Shown: positions 1 to 12,211 of the stretch, one piece after another
Layout of the letters: the number at the start of each line of letters is the position of its first letter
Numbering within the stretch: the stretch's first letter is position 1
Program-made: the position numbers and the translations under genes
NCBI RefSeq assembly: GCF_042453785.1
Contig: NC_091661.1
Location: 26,837,501 to 26,901,500 of the forward strand
Length of the DNA: 64,000 bases
Direction: 5' to 3'
DNA from: Malus domestica
Taxonomy: Eukaryota; Streptophyta; Magnoliopsida; Rosales; Rosaceae
The notes under the pieces: model-generated
The model's database searches: none
Seen by the model: the letters and a program-made list of their open reading frames with translations, nothing else
What the model was told of the DNA's origin: nothing

Positions 1-2216
1 GACAATTAAGAGGAGGAAAGAAAAGATAAATGTTGCCAAGCAGCAAATTGACCGCAACGATATTTGCCTTTCTGAAGAGGTACCTCTTCAGCAAGTAAAA
101 AAAGTAAAAAAGCAAAAAAGTATTGATTCGGAAAGAGAGGACGTGGTATTGATTGGGAAGATTTAATCATTGAAACCCTCATCCTTCATAAAGTAAAAAA
201 GTAAAAGACGAGGAATCGAGAAGGGGTGGTACAATGCATTAGTGGAATTATATGTATTTTAACTCTGGGTTTGTGTGAGAGCTTCTCCACTTTGGAACAT
301 AAATGGGAGGAATGGGCCTCCACGTCTTCACAACTCCACGATCGAAGCGACATTTTTTTACTGAATTTTGTCTTGGTTTTTCAAATCTTACAGCTGATGC
401 AATCATACAAGTTACAACGATGGACAAGGTCCATCCTTCACCTCCATCGACATGCTTCGGAGGACATCGGGCAACACATATGAGATTGGAGTCAATTTCA
501 TCGTCGTTTTCCAAGAGTGCATTGTTGATTTCATCGATTCGTACACAATGATTCTTTTTCAAGTTCATCTCAACAACAATCCAATGGTTATAGAGGTTGA
601 GGAGAATGTACACCCTCTCATCATTGACCAACCATGATGTAGAAAATGGCTCCTCCCTCTCTCTTCACCGTTTTTAAAAGACTAGGTAAGAATGGAGTGG
701 ACGATTCAGGTTTATGGCCTTTGGTTGCTCTTTGAGTTAACCTCGCTGTGTAGTCGCGCTGATTGTACGATTGTAAATAATCTAGTGCCCAAAATCACAC
801 TCAGCATCATAATTGCCCAAATTTACATAATTAGCAGAAATTTTCTTGGATAGTTTACCAGAAATCAATCGTTTATATTGGTGCTCAACATTGTCCCTAC
901 CCTCCAAGCCTTTTCGTCATGCTTCCGGAAGAGATACATCTATAAATGAATATGTTGCAATACACAATTTTTAATTAAACTTTCACACCAATGCAATCCC
1001 AGCAGAATTGAAACACTCCATAAAGAATAGGGTTTACGGATTTACATCCGTTAACAGCCACCCTTCCTTGTCAATGAGCCGTCTCCAAAAGTCTGTATCT
1101 CCAACCGTTATATTCTCCAACTGGGCAACCCGACTAATAAGGTAACAAAAAAGCATTAACCATCATCATTCTAGTCATTTACTGAATATAAATTCCAAAG
1201 CACCAAAAGCAAAACACAATTATCACTTACTTGTTCCCAGCATTCTTCAAACTATTAAATTGATAGAAATATTCAAGCGTTTCAACCACACAGCCTGAAT
1301 CGATTGATTTAAACGCTCCTCCTACTTCCACAATCTATCATCTTGTTTCGTGAGTTCTTTCCTTCACAGTTTTGCTCCCATTCAAATCAGTCTTGTAATA
1401 GTCTTTGCCTTAATATGTAATAGCCTAGCTTAGGGCGGAATTCCTTCTTTCACAGAACATGCTCCGTTAGCTCACCATCTAAATTTTTGGCACTTTCTCA
1501 TGTCAAATGTCAATGCCGTGTGGCGCACCACTTTTTTCGTCTTCTTTGCCCCCCCTTGGTGCCCCCCAGTTTTTGTCATCACCCTAGTGTAGTGGACTTT
1601 CCTCTTTGTTCCAACGTGCTCACCCTCAGGTGTGTAAATAACAACATTATCATTAGAACTTTGGACTTCTGCATACTCATGCCCTATCCATGTAAAACCC
1701 TTCAATTTTGTTTTGTTTTACTTTTGAGGTATGATTTTATAGAAATTAATGGTTGGAATTAACTTTGGTAACCTTGACTTTGGTTTGGTTCAGCTAGGCT
1801 TTAGATGAGTCCACCTGCTATGGTGATGATGGAAGATGCTAAGGCTGAAGTTTTAGCTTCCAACAATTCAAATTCCGAGAGCAGCGATTCTGGTGTTCTC
1901 CAAGAACGATTTACTAATTTGTGCCAAGTTGCAACTTTTTGTCCCCTTTCGATTGTGATCGAAATTATTGTTTTGTTCTTTCTTATTGTAAATGTCATTT
2001 TGTTCGTAAAGTTTAGTATATAAACTGTACTTCTATTTACTTTTTGAATTTTTTGTTTTGTTTATGTTGTCGTTTCTTGATTTTAGTTTCTGTGGGTTTA
2101 TATGGTTCTGATTACATAAGGTATTGTCATTGGACGAGCACTCTTACAAGCAAGCTGTAAATCTGTTCAAAGAAACCAAGATCTGTTATTTTCAAAAGCG
2201 TCAGCTATATTGAGAC
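1..2216. other. Degenerate flank without a supported gene
   Basis: No open frame here looks like a complete gene. The only recognisable trace is the minus-strand reading at 248-631, listed separately. The rest is AT-rich non-coding sequence with scattered stops in all frames. A short plus-strand ORF at 1805-2023 has a hydrophobic C-terminus, but I see no family resemblance and no supporting context. The stretch ends at the CGATAT-rich hAT-like terminus starting at 2217. Confidence 0.5.
248..631 (-). pseudogene. Possible Ulp1-type (C48) protease fragment, decayed
   Basis: The minus-strand reading contains 'VYILLNLYNHWIVVEMNLKK', which resembles the segment around the catalytic His of plant Ulp1-like C48 peptidases (a 'V-Y-I-P-x-N ... 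H-W-x-L' pattern). These domains are commonly carried by plant MULE transposons. The downstream catalytic Asp and Cys motifs are not recognisable and the frame runs on into unrelated residues. No terminal inverted repeats were found around it, so its mobile-element origin is inference. It could be a chance resemblance. Confidence 0.25.
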
Positions 2217-2558
2217 CAAGGATTAAAATATCGGCCGTGCAAATAATATCGGGACTCCAATTTACTGATATTTCGTGGGATATATCGTTATCGTTTTAGG
2301 TATCGGGAAAAAATCAACAAAAATGACAGATATAGACATTGAAACACATAATTTTGGTCTAAAACTTTCATAGATGTTATGTACATTATCAATGAATGTA
2401 TTGAACAAATAAAACTCAAAATTTACTAATAATAAGATATACATATGATGAAATATAAGTGGTATGTAATGCGCGTTAACGAAAAATTTTCTAATAAAAT
2501 GTTTATTAGAATGAATAAACCATGCATAAATAAATCCATAGTTTGTTTAAACATTAGA
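2217..2558 (-). mobile_element. Left terminal part of the broken hAT transposon
   Basis: The sequence begins with CAAGGATTAAAATATCG, which differs at two positions from the terminal repeat of the well-bounded hAT element at 55868 (CAAGGAAGAAAATATCG). It is followed by repeated ATATCG motifs, typical of hAT subterminal regions. It lies beyond the 3' end of the hAT-like gene at 21148-24329 once the two inserted LTR retrotransposons are removed. The far end near 25190 has the same CGATAT-rich composition. The 8 bp outside 2217 (ATTGAGAC) do not match the 8 bp beyond 25190, so the pairing is not proven by a TSD. Confidence 0.5.
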
Positions 2559-5315
2559 TGTCACATTCCAAATTATTATATTCGTGGCTGTGAATGGACG
2601 AAATTGCCCTTAAGAAATACTAAATTTGTGAAGCTCAGGTTGCTAATTATCTAGGTTCCTAAGTTTGAAAATAAAATGGAATTTAATAAGGATGGAACTT
2701 AGATTTTTAGGTTAAAATGTTAAAGTTTGGTGTTTGGAGATTGGAATAAGGACCACGTGGGATCCCCACATCCCTCAAAACCCTCCTCATTTCCCGTTCA
2801 CTGTCTTTCTCTCTCTTCCTTCACGATTTCTCACTCTCTCTGTCTCTCTCCTTCGAACTCACACGGACCACCACCAAAACCACCCTAAATCTATACCAAC
2901 GTCAAGTTTGAGACCACCATTGGAATCCTGAGGACTTCACGATCACGTTGGTATCCATTTCAGGTAAGTTTTACTTCGGAAAACCTAGATTCTAAACTCC
3001 CCGTGAAAGTGCACTGTTCATGATCTTCGAATTGACTTTGTTTTAGGACAATCCAAGCTCATAGCAAGCTTGGTGAGGTCCCAAGGAAGCTCGGAGTGCT
3101 TCGTTGGAAGTTTTTGGACATAAGAACACGGAGATCGACAAGTTCAAAGTTTGGCCGGAGCTTTCGAGGCGTTTTCCGGCGAATCCCCGGCGAGTTAGGA
3201 GTCAAGGTAGGTATCAATCTCTTCGTCTCGTCAAGTACTACAACTTTCCTTTTTGTTTCACTCAATTTCGTTGAGTATTGAAGAAGTTATACTCATTTGA
3301 AAAATACCCAGTTTCCGGCGACCTCCGAGGCTTTCGAGGCAGTTTCCGGCCAAACCACGGCGAACTAGGTGTTGTGCAAGGTACCATTCTCTTTGTCTCT
3401 TCAAGGGCTACAACTTTCGTTTTTGAATCACTTGATTTCGTTGAGAAATGACAAAGTTATAGCAATTTGAAAAACTGCCCGGAAAACGGCCGCCGGAAAA
3501 ACCAGTCCGGCGACCCAAGGAAGAAGAAGGTGCTACAGTAAAAATAAAAAATAAAAATAAAATTATTTTAAAAATATGTCGACGTCCGTGACGTCGAGTA
3601 GATCACTGTGGTATATTCATATACCTAAATTGAACACCGTATGAGAAAGTTATTGAAGATTGTTGGTTAGGTGTTCAAATAACGTTTTATAGTTTTCACA
3701 TTTAGGTGAAAATGTGAATTGATGATCCGACCGTTGGATCATCACCAAACTTTGATACGTTGTAATACGTAATATTTGAGGATTATTGGAACTTACAGAT
3801 TGGGAATCCGATTTGCGGATCTTCCGGAATTGGAATTGTAAGTCCATAATATAAAATGTTAACCGTCACTTAGTTTTGGAAATTGACGGAGATCCGACCG
3901 TTGGATGGTAATGAAATTTTAGGATGTTATCCTAGAGATATATTGTGGACCTCTGGAAGTTATGGATTTAAAATCTGAGTGGTGGATCTTCCGGATTGAA
4001 CTACGTAGTGACGTATTTTATATAAGTTATATATTCTATCGATATGAATTCTGAGGTTGGAATTGATTATTGTTTTAGGCGCCGATCGTCATGACGCCTT
4101 GGCGTATTGTGCTAGGGAGTTGTAGGGCGAACTCCAGGTGAGTGGGCAGTTTTGTTTTCCGTATATATATATATACTTAACGTTTTCCCAGAAATTGAAA
4201 ATGCATGAAATTATGTTTAAAATGAAATGCATATGAGTTATGTGGAAAAACGGGAAGTGAAATACCATGCATAGAATTGATATGAAAAGTATATAGAAAT
4301 GTGAGTTGAAATGCCATGCATGAATTAATATATGATGCATATGTATGAATTGGTGCGGTGGACGCACAGGTAAGAATTAATATATGATGCATATGTATGA
4401 ATTGGTGCGGTGGACGCACAGGTAAGAATTGATTTATGATGCATATGTATGAAATGGTGCGGTGGACGCACAGATGAGTATTTAATTACTGTTATGATGA
4501 TGATGATATATATTGAGCTCAAATCCTGCACCATGGTTTAGTGCTTATAGTATTCACCGCATCGCACGCTCGCCTTGGATCCAAGTAGATGCTAGTCGTA
4601 CAGTCCACGCGGAGTGGGTACGACAGACCAGTCGCGAGAGTGTTAGTGAGATTCCGACTGGTGGGTGACCTTAGATTATGTGCACAGATGATTTATGAGA
4701 AGCACTAGAGCGTAACTTGTGTGCAGAAGGCCGGACGGGTCACAGAGGTGACTCCGGTAGAGTGATAATGATAGATTTTGAGCTCTAGGTTCAACCGTAT
4801 AGGGCTATTAGAGGGCCTACGGTTGATTACTTTCTTGCACCTGATATGATTATGTTGATGCATTCATACCTTATTACTGTTGAGATGATGTGGCATGGCA
4901 TAATTAATATGAGAAATGTTGAGATGACATGGCATGGCCTGATTGATAAAGAGATAATGTTGAGATAGTAAAAATGAAGTTTTGAGAATATATATGTATA
5001 TTTATATTTTACATTTCTGGGAAAGTATACAGGTTTTACGGAGAGGGGTTACAACGTTTTGAGAAATGTTTGGATTTGGAAAAGAATTGTTTTACTGACC
5101 CACTCAATTTTGGTTTTGCGCCCCTCCAGGTTCAGGAATCACAAAGGTGTGGTGACTACGAGGAATTCGACGGTGTTCTGACAGATTGGACAAAATTAGG
5201 ACTCACCTTCGGGTGTATCAATTTAAATTGTATCTTAAAGCTTCCGTACTGTGCAAATGGTTACGTCACTCTCACGTGACGGCCAGCATGCCCTCCTTCG
5301 GGACGGGGTGTGTCA
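2559..5315 (+). repeat. 5' LTR of the Tekay-like element
   Basis: It runs from TGTCACATTCC to GGGGTGTGTCA, 2757 bp. It lacks 5 bp (GCCCG) present just inside the start of the 3' LTR. It contains an internal 52-bp tandem repeat and several GC-rich stretches near 3480-3530. Short ORFs inside it occur identically in both LTRs and resemble no protein family, so they are not annotated as genes. Confidence 0.95.
4322..4477 (+). repeat. 52-bp tandem repeat, three copies, inside the LTR
   Basis: Three adjacent copies of a unit containing ATGATGCATATGTATGAA and GGTGCGGTGGACGCACAG. The third copy is slightly diverged. The same array recurs in the 3' LTR at 11190-11345. Confidence 0.9.
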
Positions 5316-5317
5316 GT

Positions 5318-5329
5318 TGGTATCAGAGC
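5318..5329 (+). other. Primer binding site, initiator Met tRNA type
   Basis: TGGTATCAGAGC lies 2 nt after the 5' LTR and matches the complement of the 3' end of plant initiator Met tRNA, the usual primer of Tekay/Del and many Copia elements. Confidence 0.9.
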
Positions 5330-5529
5330 ATGGTTGCAATCTTGGACATCTGGAGAAGTTTCTAGTGAATTCTGTCAGAACTACACCGCCTCGTAGCAAG
5401 CCACGTAGTTAGAGGAACTTAGTCTCCCTGATTTAGCGGTTTAGGGGGAAACTATTATTATGGTGATTCAGTATATTATCAAAATGGACATTTTAAGTTG
5501 GGTAATGAGTTGAACTTGAATCACTTAAG

Positions 5530-6000
5530 AGAAATGATGAACCTGAGGGAACAAAGTAACGGTTTAACCATTTGGAAAAGATGTTTCAGATTATGCAAGT
5601 CAAAGGAATCTTCCTTCTGACAGGGGGTCGAGACGACTACCTGGTTTTGGGTATGAATTTGTATCCTGGTGGAAACAGGAGTATGATTTGTTGTCACCGG
5701 AGGAACAGCCGATTTAAAATTGTTTAAGGACTTGTTTAAGGAAAAGTTTATCCCTCCGGCATTTATCGATGGTAGTAAACAAGAGTTTACAAATATGAGA
5801 CAAGGAAGGTGATGATCGAGGGATATTATAGAAAGTTTTCAGACTTGCCTCGTTCCATCCAGATATTGTTGTTAATTTGGTGGAGGTGCTATGTTGTTTT
5901 AAGCTGGGTGGCAAAAGGGAAGTGGTATTTTGGGTGACCACTATCCATTGTAGTTCTTATCAGGAGTATGCTAGATGTTGTTGAGCCTTGAGGACTCTGA
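5530..6000 (+). pseudogene. Gag remnant of the Tekay-like element
   Basis: Reading through frameshifts, the plus strand shows pieces such as 'QEYDLLS', 'LFKEKFIPPAFIDGSKQEF' and 'YRKFSDL', which match the retrotransposon gag (capsid) domain of Gypsy elements. Frame changes and stop codons occur every few tens of codons. No start codon leads into it and no zinc knuckle is readable downstream. It cannot make a capsid protein. Confidence 0.75.
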
Positions 6001-6394
6001 GAACATGAGCAACGAGAATAAAGAAGAATAAGAAAAGAATGGGAATTAAAAGAAGACGATAAAGTTAATGATTCGTCATATCAAGGATATAGAAAGATTC
6101 AGAGCTTCGAAAGAAGTGAAGCTAGAGTTAATTCTTCCAGCTGAGGTTTTAATGTCGCTGGTCAGAGTAAAAGTGATGGATATACTAGTAATCCCAGATA
6201 TTTGAGACAAGGTGTCTCGAGTAAAGGAAATGTACCTTGTGCAGCAGGTACAAAATTAACACTTTGGGAAGTGTGAAATTAATGAATGTGTTTATGTGAA
6301 CAGAGGGGACACAGAATTGTGAATCGTCCCTAGAATCAGTTGTACCCAACAGTTTTCCATGATATCATAGTGTCGATTCAGAAGAGTTATAAAC

Positions 6395-6575
6395 TTAGTA
6401 GTTTGGTCGGATTGACTGTGAGTACAGAGAAATTTGATGAGTTATATGTTCAGCCGTACAGGCCACGAGAAGTGGATTCGATTGACACATGCGAAATTTG
6501 TGAGTTATAGGCTCGGCCGTACCGACCACGCGGAGTGGATCCGGCCGACGTATTATTGAGATAAGAGTTGAATCA
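6395..6575 (+). repeat. Imperfect internal duplication in the Tekay-like interior
   Basis: Two units around CAGCCGTACAGGCCACGAGA and CGGCCGTACCGACCACGCGG repeat about 70 bp apart. A related motif, CGTACAGTCCACGCGGAG, occurs in the LTR near 4598. This looks like local repeat expansion in a non-coding stretch. Confidence 0.6.
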
Positions 6576-7149
6576 ACCGTATTGGTCATTCTAGTTGACT
6601 TCGGCTGATATATTTCTTATTATGTATGATATTACCTAGAGAGTGGTAAATAAATGCAGTTGAGACGAGTGTATGTATTTTGCATTGAGTGACAAAATAG
6701 TAATGTTATATCTTTGAGAGTGGTTGCCTACTTATCGAGACAACGATGATTTATCAGTATTGCGGGCTGCAGACCGTAATATTAATAACTCATTTGTGGA
6801 TTCGTTAAGCAAGCAAACCGGTAGGTTATTTTATGTTAGTGTTGTACTTATTCAGAATGCTTAGTAGTAATAAAGTATGTATTGTATCAGTTAATTCTGT
6901 TCCATTAGATTGGTTGGTTATAATTGTGACTAGATGGATTGTTACGGGAAACCAGTCACTTTCCATCGATCTGGATGATCAGAGGTTACCTTAATGAGTG
7001 GGCATGCAAAGTGAAGTGAGTTCAGCCATTATTTATGCTGTGAAAGTAAAGAGATTGTTTTGAAAGGCTGCCCAAAAATACTTAGCTCATGTGGTGCTAA
7101 ATGATGTTGTTTGGAGTAGTGTGAATAATGTCGAAAGAGTTAGACTTTT

Positions 7150-8360
7150 CTTGATGTCTTCCCTGAAAGTATACCTGGATTGTCTTCAGGCAGAGATATG
7201 AGGTTCATTATTGATTTGTTGCCAGGTATAAATTTATATTGGAGATTGGTTCATGATGAGTTAAGGGAATTGGAAATTCAGTTGAAAGAATTGGTTGATA
7301 AAAGTTTTATTCAACCTAGTACAACACTTTTGAGGAGCCCCAGTTTGTTGGTGAGGAAGAAAATGGATCTTGAGACTGTTCATTGATTATAGACAATGGA
7401 GTCGGGTAACGATTGAGAACCGTTATCCATGGTGATGTACTGATGTTTATTTAACCAGCTCAGAAGTAATTGCGAAGATTCAAAGATTGAATTGAGATCT
7501 GGTTACTACCAATTGAATATTTTAAGTGACGTTGATCATAAGATGGTTTTCTGGACTTGTTATAGTCTTTATGAAGTTTGGTGATGCTATATGGATACTC
7601 ATGCTGTTTTATGAGTTGATGGATGAAGTATTCCAATAATGCCTTGATAAATTGATATCATTTTCATTGAAGATATTCTGGCATATTCTGAGCCAGAGTA
7701 GAGCATGTAAACGTATTAAGTCGATGAAGCAAAGATTGAGAGAACGTTGGTTGTATGCTAAGTTTAGCAAAGGCTAAAGTTAAATGAATCAAGTGGCATT
7801 CTGAGAATTGTTATGTCTACTTAAGGTATTCAAGTGAATCCTTAAAGGATAGCAGAAATTGAGAAATTGGAACAACCACGAGCTGTAATTGAGATTCGGA
7901 ATTTCTTAGCTTACCAGGCTATCTTGGATGGTTGTGAAAGATTTTTCAGTCATTGCTTTGTCATTGACGAGACTGTTGAGAAAAGAGGTTATGTATGAGT
8001 GGGAAGGAAATTGTGAGCAAAGGATTCAACAACTGAAGTATTTCCTCACTCATGCACGTATTTTGGTATTCCCAAAGAATAGTGGTAAACATAAATTTTT
8101 AGTGATGTTTCTTGAATGGTATTGGAGGCATGTTGATGCAAATGTTAGGGTGATTGCATACGTTTCACGATAAAAGGAACCTCATGAGATGAATTACCCT
8201 ACGGGTGACTTGGAAGTCATGATTACCATTCTTGCTGTGAAGTTATGAAGACATTATATTTTAGTGGGAATGCAAGATTTTTTTTTACGAATCCAAAAAG
8301 TCTTCAATATCCATTACTTGGAAGGATTTTGATAGGAGGCAGCGAATGTGAATTGTATTG
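7150..8360 (+). pseudogene. Reverse transcriptase and RNase H remnant
   Basis: The frame at 7180-7386 reads 'FIIDLLPGINLYWRLVHDEL' and 'LKELVDKSFIQPSTTLL', the N-terminal part of a Gypsy reverse transcriptase. Near 7650-7692 the catalytic box reads F-I-E-D-I-L, where Gypsy enzymes have F-[IV]-D-D, so the first Asp is Glu. The frame at 7928-8173 matches the connection/RNase H part ('FSVIALSLTRLLRKEV', 'VIAYVSR'). Stops and frameshifts lie between these pieces. The enzyme is dead both by open-frame loss and by the active-site change. Confidence 0.8.
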
Positions 8361-8534
8361 CTTAATAAACATGATTGTACGATCAGGGTGATCGTAAAGT
8401 TTGTTCTAGCTCAAGCACTTGGTGAGAAGACTACAGTAAGATTAATGTCTGGCACGTTTGCCAAGAGTATCATCTTGTGGATTGAAAACCAATGGAAGAA
8501 AAATTAAAAATGGAAGATCGAGAAGAAGTTATAC

Positions 8535-9345
8535 TTGTTAAATTTCAAGTTAAGTCTATTTGGTAAGGTCGTACTCGAGACTCAAATGCTTGACGAAGGA
8601 ATTCAAGAATTAACCGAGGCAGAATTGGATGGTATGTTTATGCAAGAGAATGGGACGTATGTGCCAAATTATGTGGAATTAAAGAAAGCAATTTTGACGA
8701 TGTACACTGTTAAGTTTTTGGGTATGTTGGTTACTTCTAAGTTTTGGATAGCGTATAAGAAGCTTGGTTACCAAGTTACCTTATAGTACACCTTTGTGTT
8801 GGACAGAAGTTGTCAAAAGAGTTCTTACGGGCCCTGAGACTATGGATGAGTCTCCTCAAAATATTCAGGTGAGTAAGTTAACCTGAAAGTAGCCAGGAAT
8901 GACAAAAGAGATTAACAGATGGATATGCCACTAATCGAGTGTATAACGTAGATGATTTTATATTTTTGGAAACTTCATCATGAAAAGAAATAGTAAGATT
9001 TGGAAAGTAGACAAGATAAGATTTAAACACATCAGACCGTTTTGATCATTAAAAGAATCGATGAAGTTGCATACAAGTTTGTGATGCCTTCAGAATTGGC
9101 TAAGACACATAATGTATTTTGTGTTCGATGCGTTGTCACTAGGTGGTAGATTTGTCACATGGGATTATGGTGTAACTATTGAGAATTAAATTGGATTCGA
9201 CTTGATAAGGAACCAAGGACGACTTTGGATTGGAAAAAGAAGGTCCTGAGAATTAAGACAGAGTAAGTAGTAAAAGCTTTGTGAAGGAAATCATTCAGTG
9301 GAAGAAAATTACGTGGGAGAAAAAGAATCGGATGAAAGAAACTTA
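8535..9345 (+). pseudogene. Integrase zinc-binding and chromodomain-like remnant, catalytic core missing
   Basis: The frame at 8535-8786 reads 'ENGTYVPNYVELKKAIL', matching the region before the H2C2 integrase zinc finger of Tekay-type elements. The sequence then passes in about 100 bp to pieces matching the end of integrase ('AYKFVMPSELAKTHNVF'). There is no room for the catalytic D-D-E core. A tail at 9240-9345 resembles the chromodomain ('ITWEKKNRMKETY', where families read 'ATWE...MRE.Y'). This deletion, rather than point mutation alone, removes integration activity. Confidence 0.7.
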
Positions 9346-9408
9346 CCGAGGTTGGTATAAGTGTTGATGAATTGGTTGGTTGCTGGAATTTCGGGGACGA
9401 AATTCTAT

Positions 9409-9420
9409 AAGGAGGGAAGA
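9409..9420 (+). other. Polypurine tract of the Tekay-like element
   Basis: AAGGAGGGAAGA ends 1 nt before the 3' LTR and is the expected plus-strand primer. It follows the sequence TTTCGGGGACGAAATTCT, familiar from the 3' end of Tekay elements. Confidence 0.85.
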
Positions 9421-9421
9421 T

Positions 9422-12183
9422 TGTCACAGCCCGTTCCAAATTATTATATTCGTGGCTGTGAATGGACGAAATTGCCCTTAAGAAATACTAAATTTGTGAA
9501 GCTCAGGTTGCTAATTATCTAGGTTCCTAAGTTTGAAAATAAAATGGAATTTAATAAGGATGGAACTTAGATTTTTAGGTTAAAATGTTAAAGTTTGGTG
9601 TTTGGAGATTGGAATAAGGACCACGTGGGATCCCCACATCCCTCAAAACCCTCCTCATTTCCCGTTCACTGTCTTTCTCTCTCTTCCTTCACGATTTCTC
9701 ACTCTCTCTGTCTCTCTCCTTCGAACTCACACGGACCACCACCAAAACCACCCTAAATCTATACCAACGTCAAGTTTGAGACCACCATTGGAATCCTGAG
9801 GACTTCACGATCACGTTGGTATCCATTTCAGGTAAGTTTTACTTCGGAAAACCTAGATTCTAAACTCCCCGTGAAAGTGCACTGTTCATGATCTTCGAAT
9901 TGACTTTGTTTTAGGACAATCCAAGCTCATAGCAAGCTTGGTGAGGTCCCAAGGAAGCTCGGAGTGCTTCGTTGGAAGTTTTTGGACATAAGAACACGGA
10001 GATCGACAAGTTCAAAGTTTGGCCGGAGCTTTCGAGGCGTTTTCCGGCGAATCCCCGGCGAGTTAGGAGTCAAGGTAGGTATCAATCTCTTCGTCTCGTC
10101 AAGTACTACAACTTTCCTTTTTGTTTCACTCAATTTCGTTGAGTATTGAAGAAGTTATACTCATTTGAAAAATACCCAGTTTCCGGCGACCTCCGAGGCT
10201 TTCGAGGCAGTTTCCGGCCAAACCACGGCGAACTAGGTGTTGTGCAAGGTACCATTCTCTTTGTCTCTTCAAGGGCTACAACTTTCGTTTTTGAATCACT
10301 TGATTTCGTTGAGAAATGACAAAGTTATAGCAATTTGAAAAACTGCCCGGAAAACGGCCGCCGGAAAAACCAGTCCGGCGACCCAAGGAAGAAGAAGGTG
10401 CTACAGTAAAAATAAAAAATAAAAATAAAATTATTTTAAAAATATGTCGACGTCCGTGACGTCGAGTAGATCACTGTGGTATATTCATATACCTAAATTG
10501 AACACCGTATGAGAAAGTTATTGAAGATTGTTGGTTAGGTGTTCAAATAACGTTTTATAGTTTTCACATTTAGGTGAAAATGTGAATTGATGATCCGACC
10601 GTTGGATCATCACCAAACTTTGATACGTTGTAATACGTAATATTTGAGGATTATTGGAACTTACAGATTGGGAATCCGATTTGCGGATCTTCCGGAATTG
10701 GAATTGTAAGTCCATAATATAAAATGTTAACCGTCACTTAGTTTTGGAAATTGACGGAGATCCGACCGTTGGATGGTAATGAAATTTTAGGATGTTATCC
10801 TAGAGATATATTGTGGACCTCTGGAAGTTATGGATTTAAAATCTGAGTGGTGGATCTTCCGGATTGAACTACGTAGTGACGTATTTTATATAAGTTATAT
10901 ATTCTATCGATATGAATTCTGAGGTTGGAATTGATTATTGTTTTAGGCGCCGATCGTCATGACGCCTTGGCGTATTGTGCTAGGGAGTTGTAGGGCGAAC
11001 TCCAGGTGAGTGGGCAGTTTTGTTTTCCGTATATATATATATACTTAACGTTTTCCCAGAAATTGAAAATGCATGAAATTATGTTTAAAATGAAATGCAT
11101 ATGAGTTATGTGGAAAAACGGGAAGTGAAATACCATGCATAGAATTGATATGAAAAGTATATAGAAATGTGAGTTGAAATGCCATGCATGAATTAATATA
11201 TGATGCATATGTATGAATTGGTGCGGTGGACGCACAGGTAAGAATTAATATATGATGCATATGTATGAATTGGTGCGGTGGACGCACAGGTAAGAATTGA
11301 TTTATGATGCATATGTATGAAATGGTGCGGTGGACGCACAGATGAGTATTTAATTACTGTTATGATGATGATGATATATATTGAGCTCAAATCCTGCACC
11401 ATGGTTTAGTGCTTATAGTATTCACCGCATCGCACGCTCGCCTTGGATCCAAGTAGATGCTAGTCGTACAGTCCACGCGGAGTGGGTACGACAGACCAGT
11501 CGCGAGAGTGTTAGTGAGATTCCGACTGGTGGGTGACCTTAGATTATGTGCACAGATGATTTATGAGAAGCACTAGAGCGTAACTTGTGTGCAGAAGGCC
11601 GGACGGGTCACAGAGGTGACTCCGGTAGAGTGATAATGATAGATTTTGAGCTCTAGGTTCAACCGTATAGGGCTATTAGAGGGCCTACGGTTGATTACTT
11701 TCTTGCACCTGATATGATTATGTTGATGCATTCATACCTTATTACTGTTGAGATGATGTGGCATGGCATAATTAATATGAGAAATGTTGAGATGACATGG
11801 CATGGCCTGATTGATAAAGAGATAATGTTGAGATAGTAAAAATGAAGTTTTGAGAATATATATGTATATTTATATTTTACATTTCTGGGAAAGTATACAG
11901 GTTTTACGGAGAGGGGTTACAACGTTTTGAGAAATGTTTGGATTTGGAAAAGAATTGTTTTACTGACCCACTCAATTTTGGTTTTGCGCCCCTCCAGGTT
12001 CAGGAATCACAAAGGTGTGGTGACTACGAGGAATTCGACGGTGTTCTGACAGATTGGACAAAATTAGGACTCACCTTCGGGTGTATCAATTTAAATTGTA
12101 TCTTAAAGCTTCCGTACTGTGCAAATGGTTACGTCACTCTCACGTGACGGCCAGCATGCCCTCCTTCGGGACGGGGTGTGTCA
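9422..12183 (+). repeat. 3' LTR of the Tekay-like element
   Basis: 2762 bp, from TGTCACAGCCCG to GGGGTGTGTCA. It carries the 5-bp GCCCG missing from the 5' LTR. It is followed directly by the TTAGA target duplication. Confidence 0.95.
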
Positions 12184-12211
12184 TTAGATTACAATTTAGA
12201 TAAGTGTCCAA
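12184..12211 (-). other. 28-bp island of hAT flank between two LTR elements
   Basis: This short segment holds the right TTAGA duplication of the first element and, at 12207-12211, the left TCCAA duplication of the second. It is original hAT 3'-flanking sequence that became isolated by the two insertions. Confidence 0.85.

Larger units (their letters stand above)
2559..12183 (+). mobile_element. Ty3/Gypsy LTR retrotransposon, Tekay/Del-like, full structure but coding-dead
   Basis: This is a complete LTR structure: two long direct repeats (2559-5315 and 9422-12183), TG...CA ends, an initiator-Met tRNA primer site, a polypurine tract, and an exact 5-bp TSD TTAGA at 2554-2558 and 12184-12188. 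The LTRs keep a constant offset of 6868 bp apart from one 5-bp indel near the start, and I saw no substitutions in the lines compared, so the insertion is recent. The 4.1-kb interior is a wreck of Gypsy gag-pol with many stops and no integrase core. The order gag, RT, RNase H, zinc-binding integrase part and chromodomain-like tail fits a Tekay/Del chromovirus. It resembles what I recall of the high-copy ~9.7-kb apple repeat called HODOR; that match is from memory and unchecked. Confidence 0.93.

Noticed and set aside
4322..4477. CRISPR-like array of regularly spaced repeats
   Set aside because: The units are directly adjacent 52-bp tandem copies without unique spacers, in plant LTR DNA.
4089..4534. 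His-rich minus-strand ORFs, repeated at 10957-11402
   Set aside because: They arise from the 52-bp tandem repeat in the Tekay-like LTR and overlap each other in several frames.
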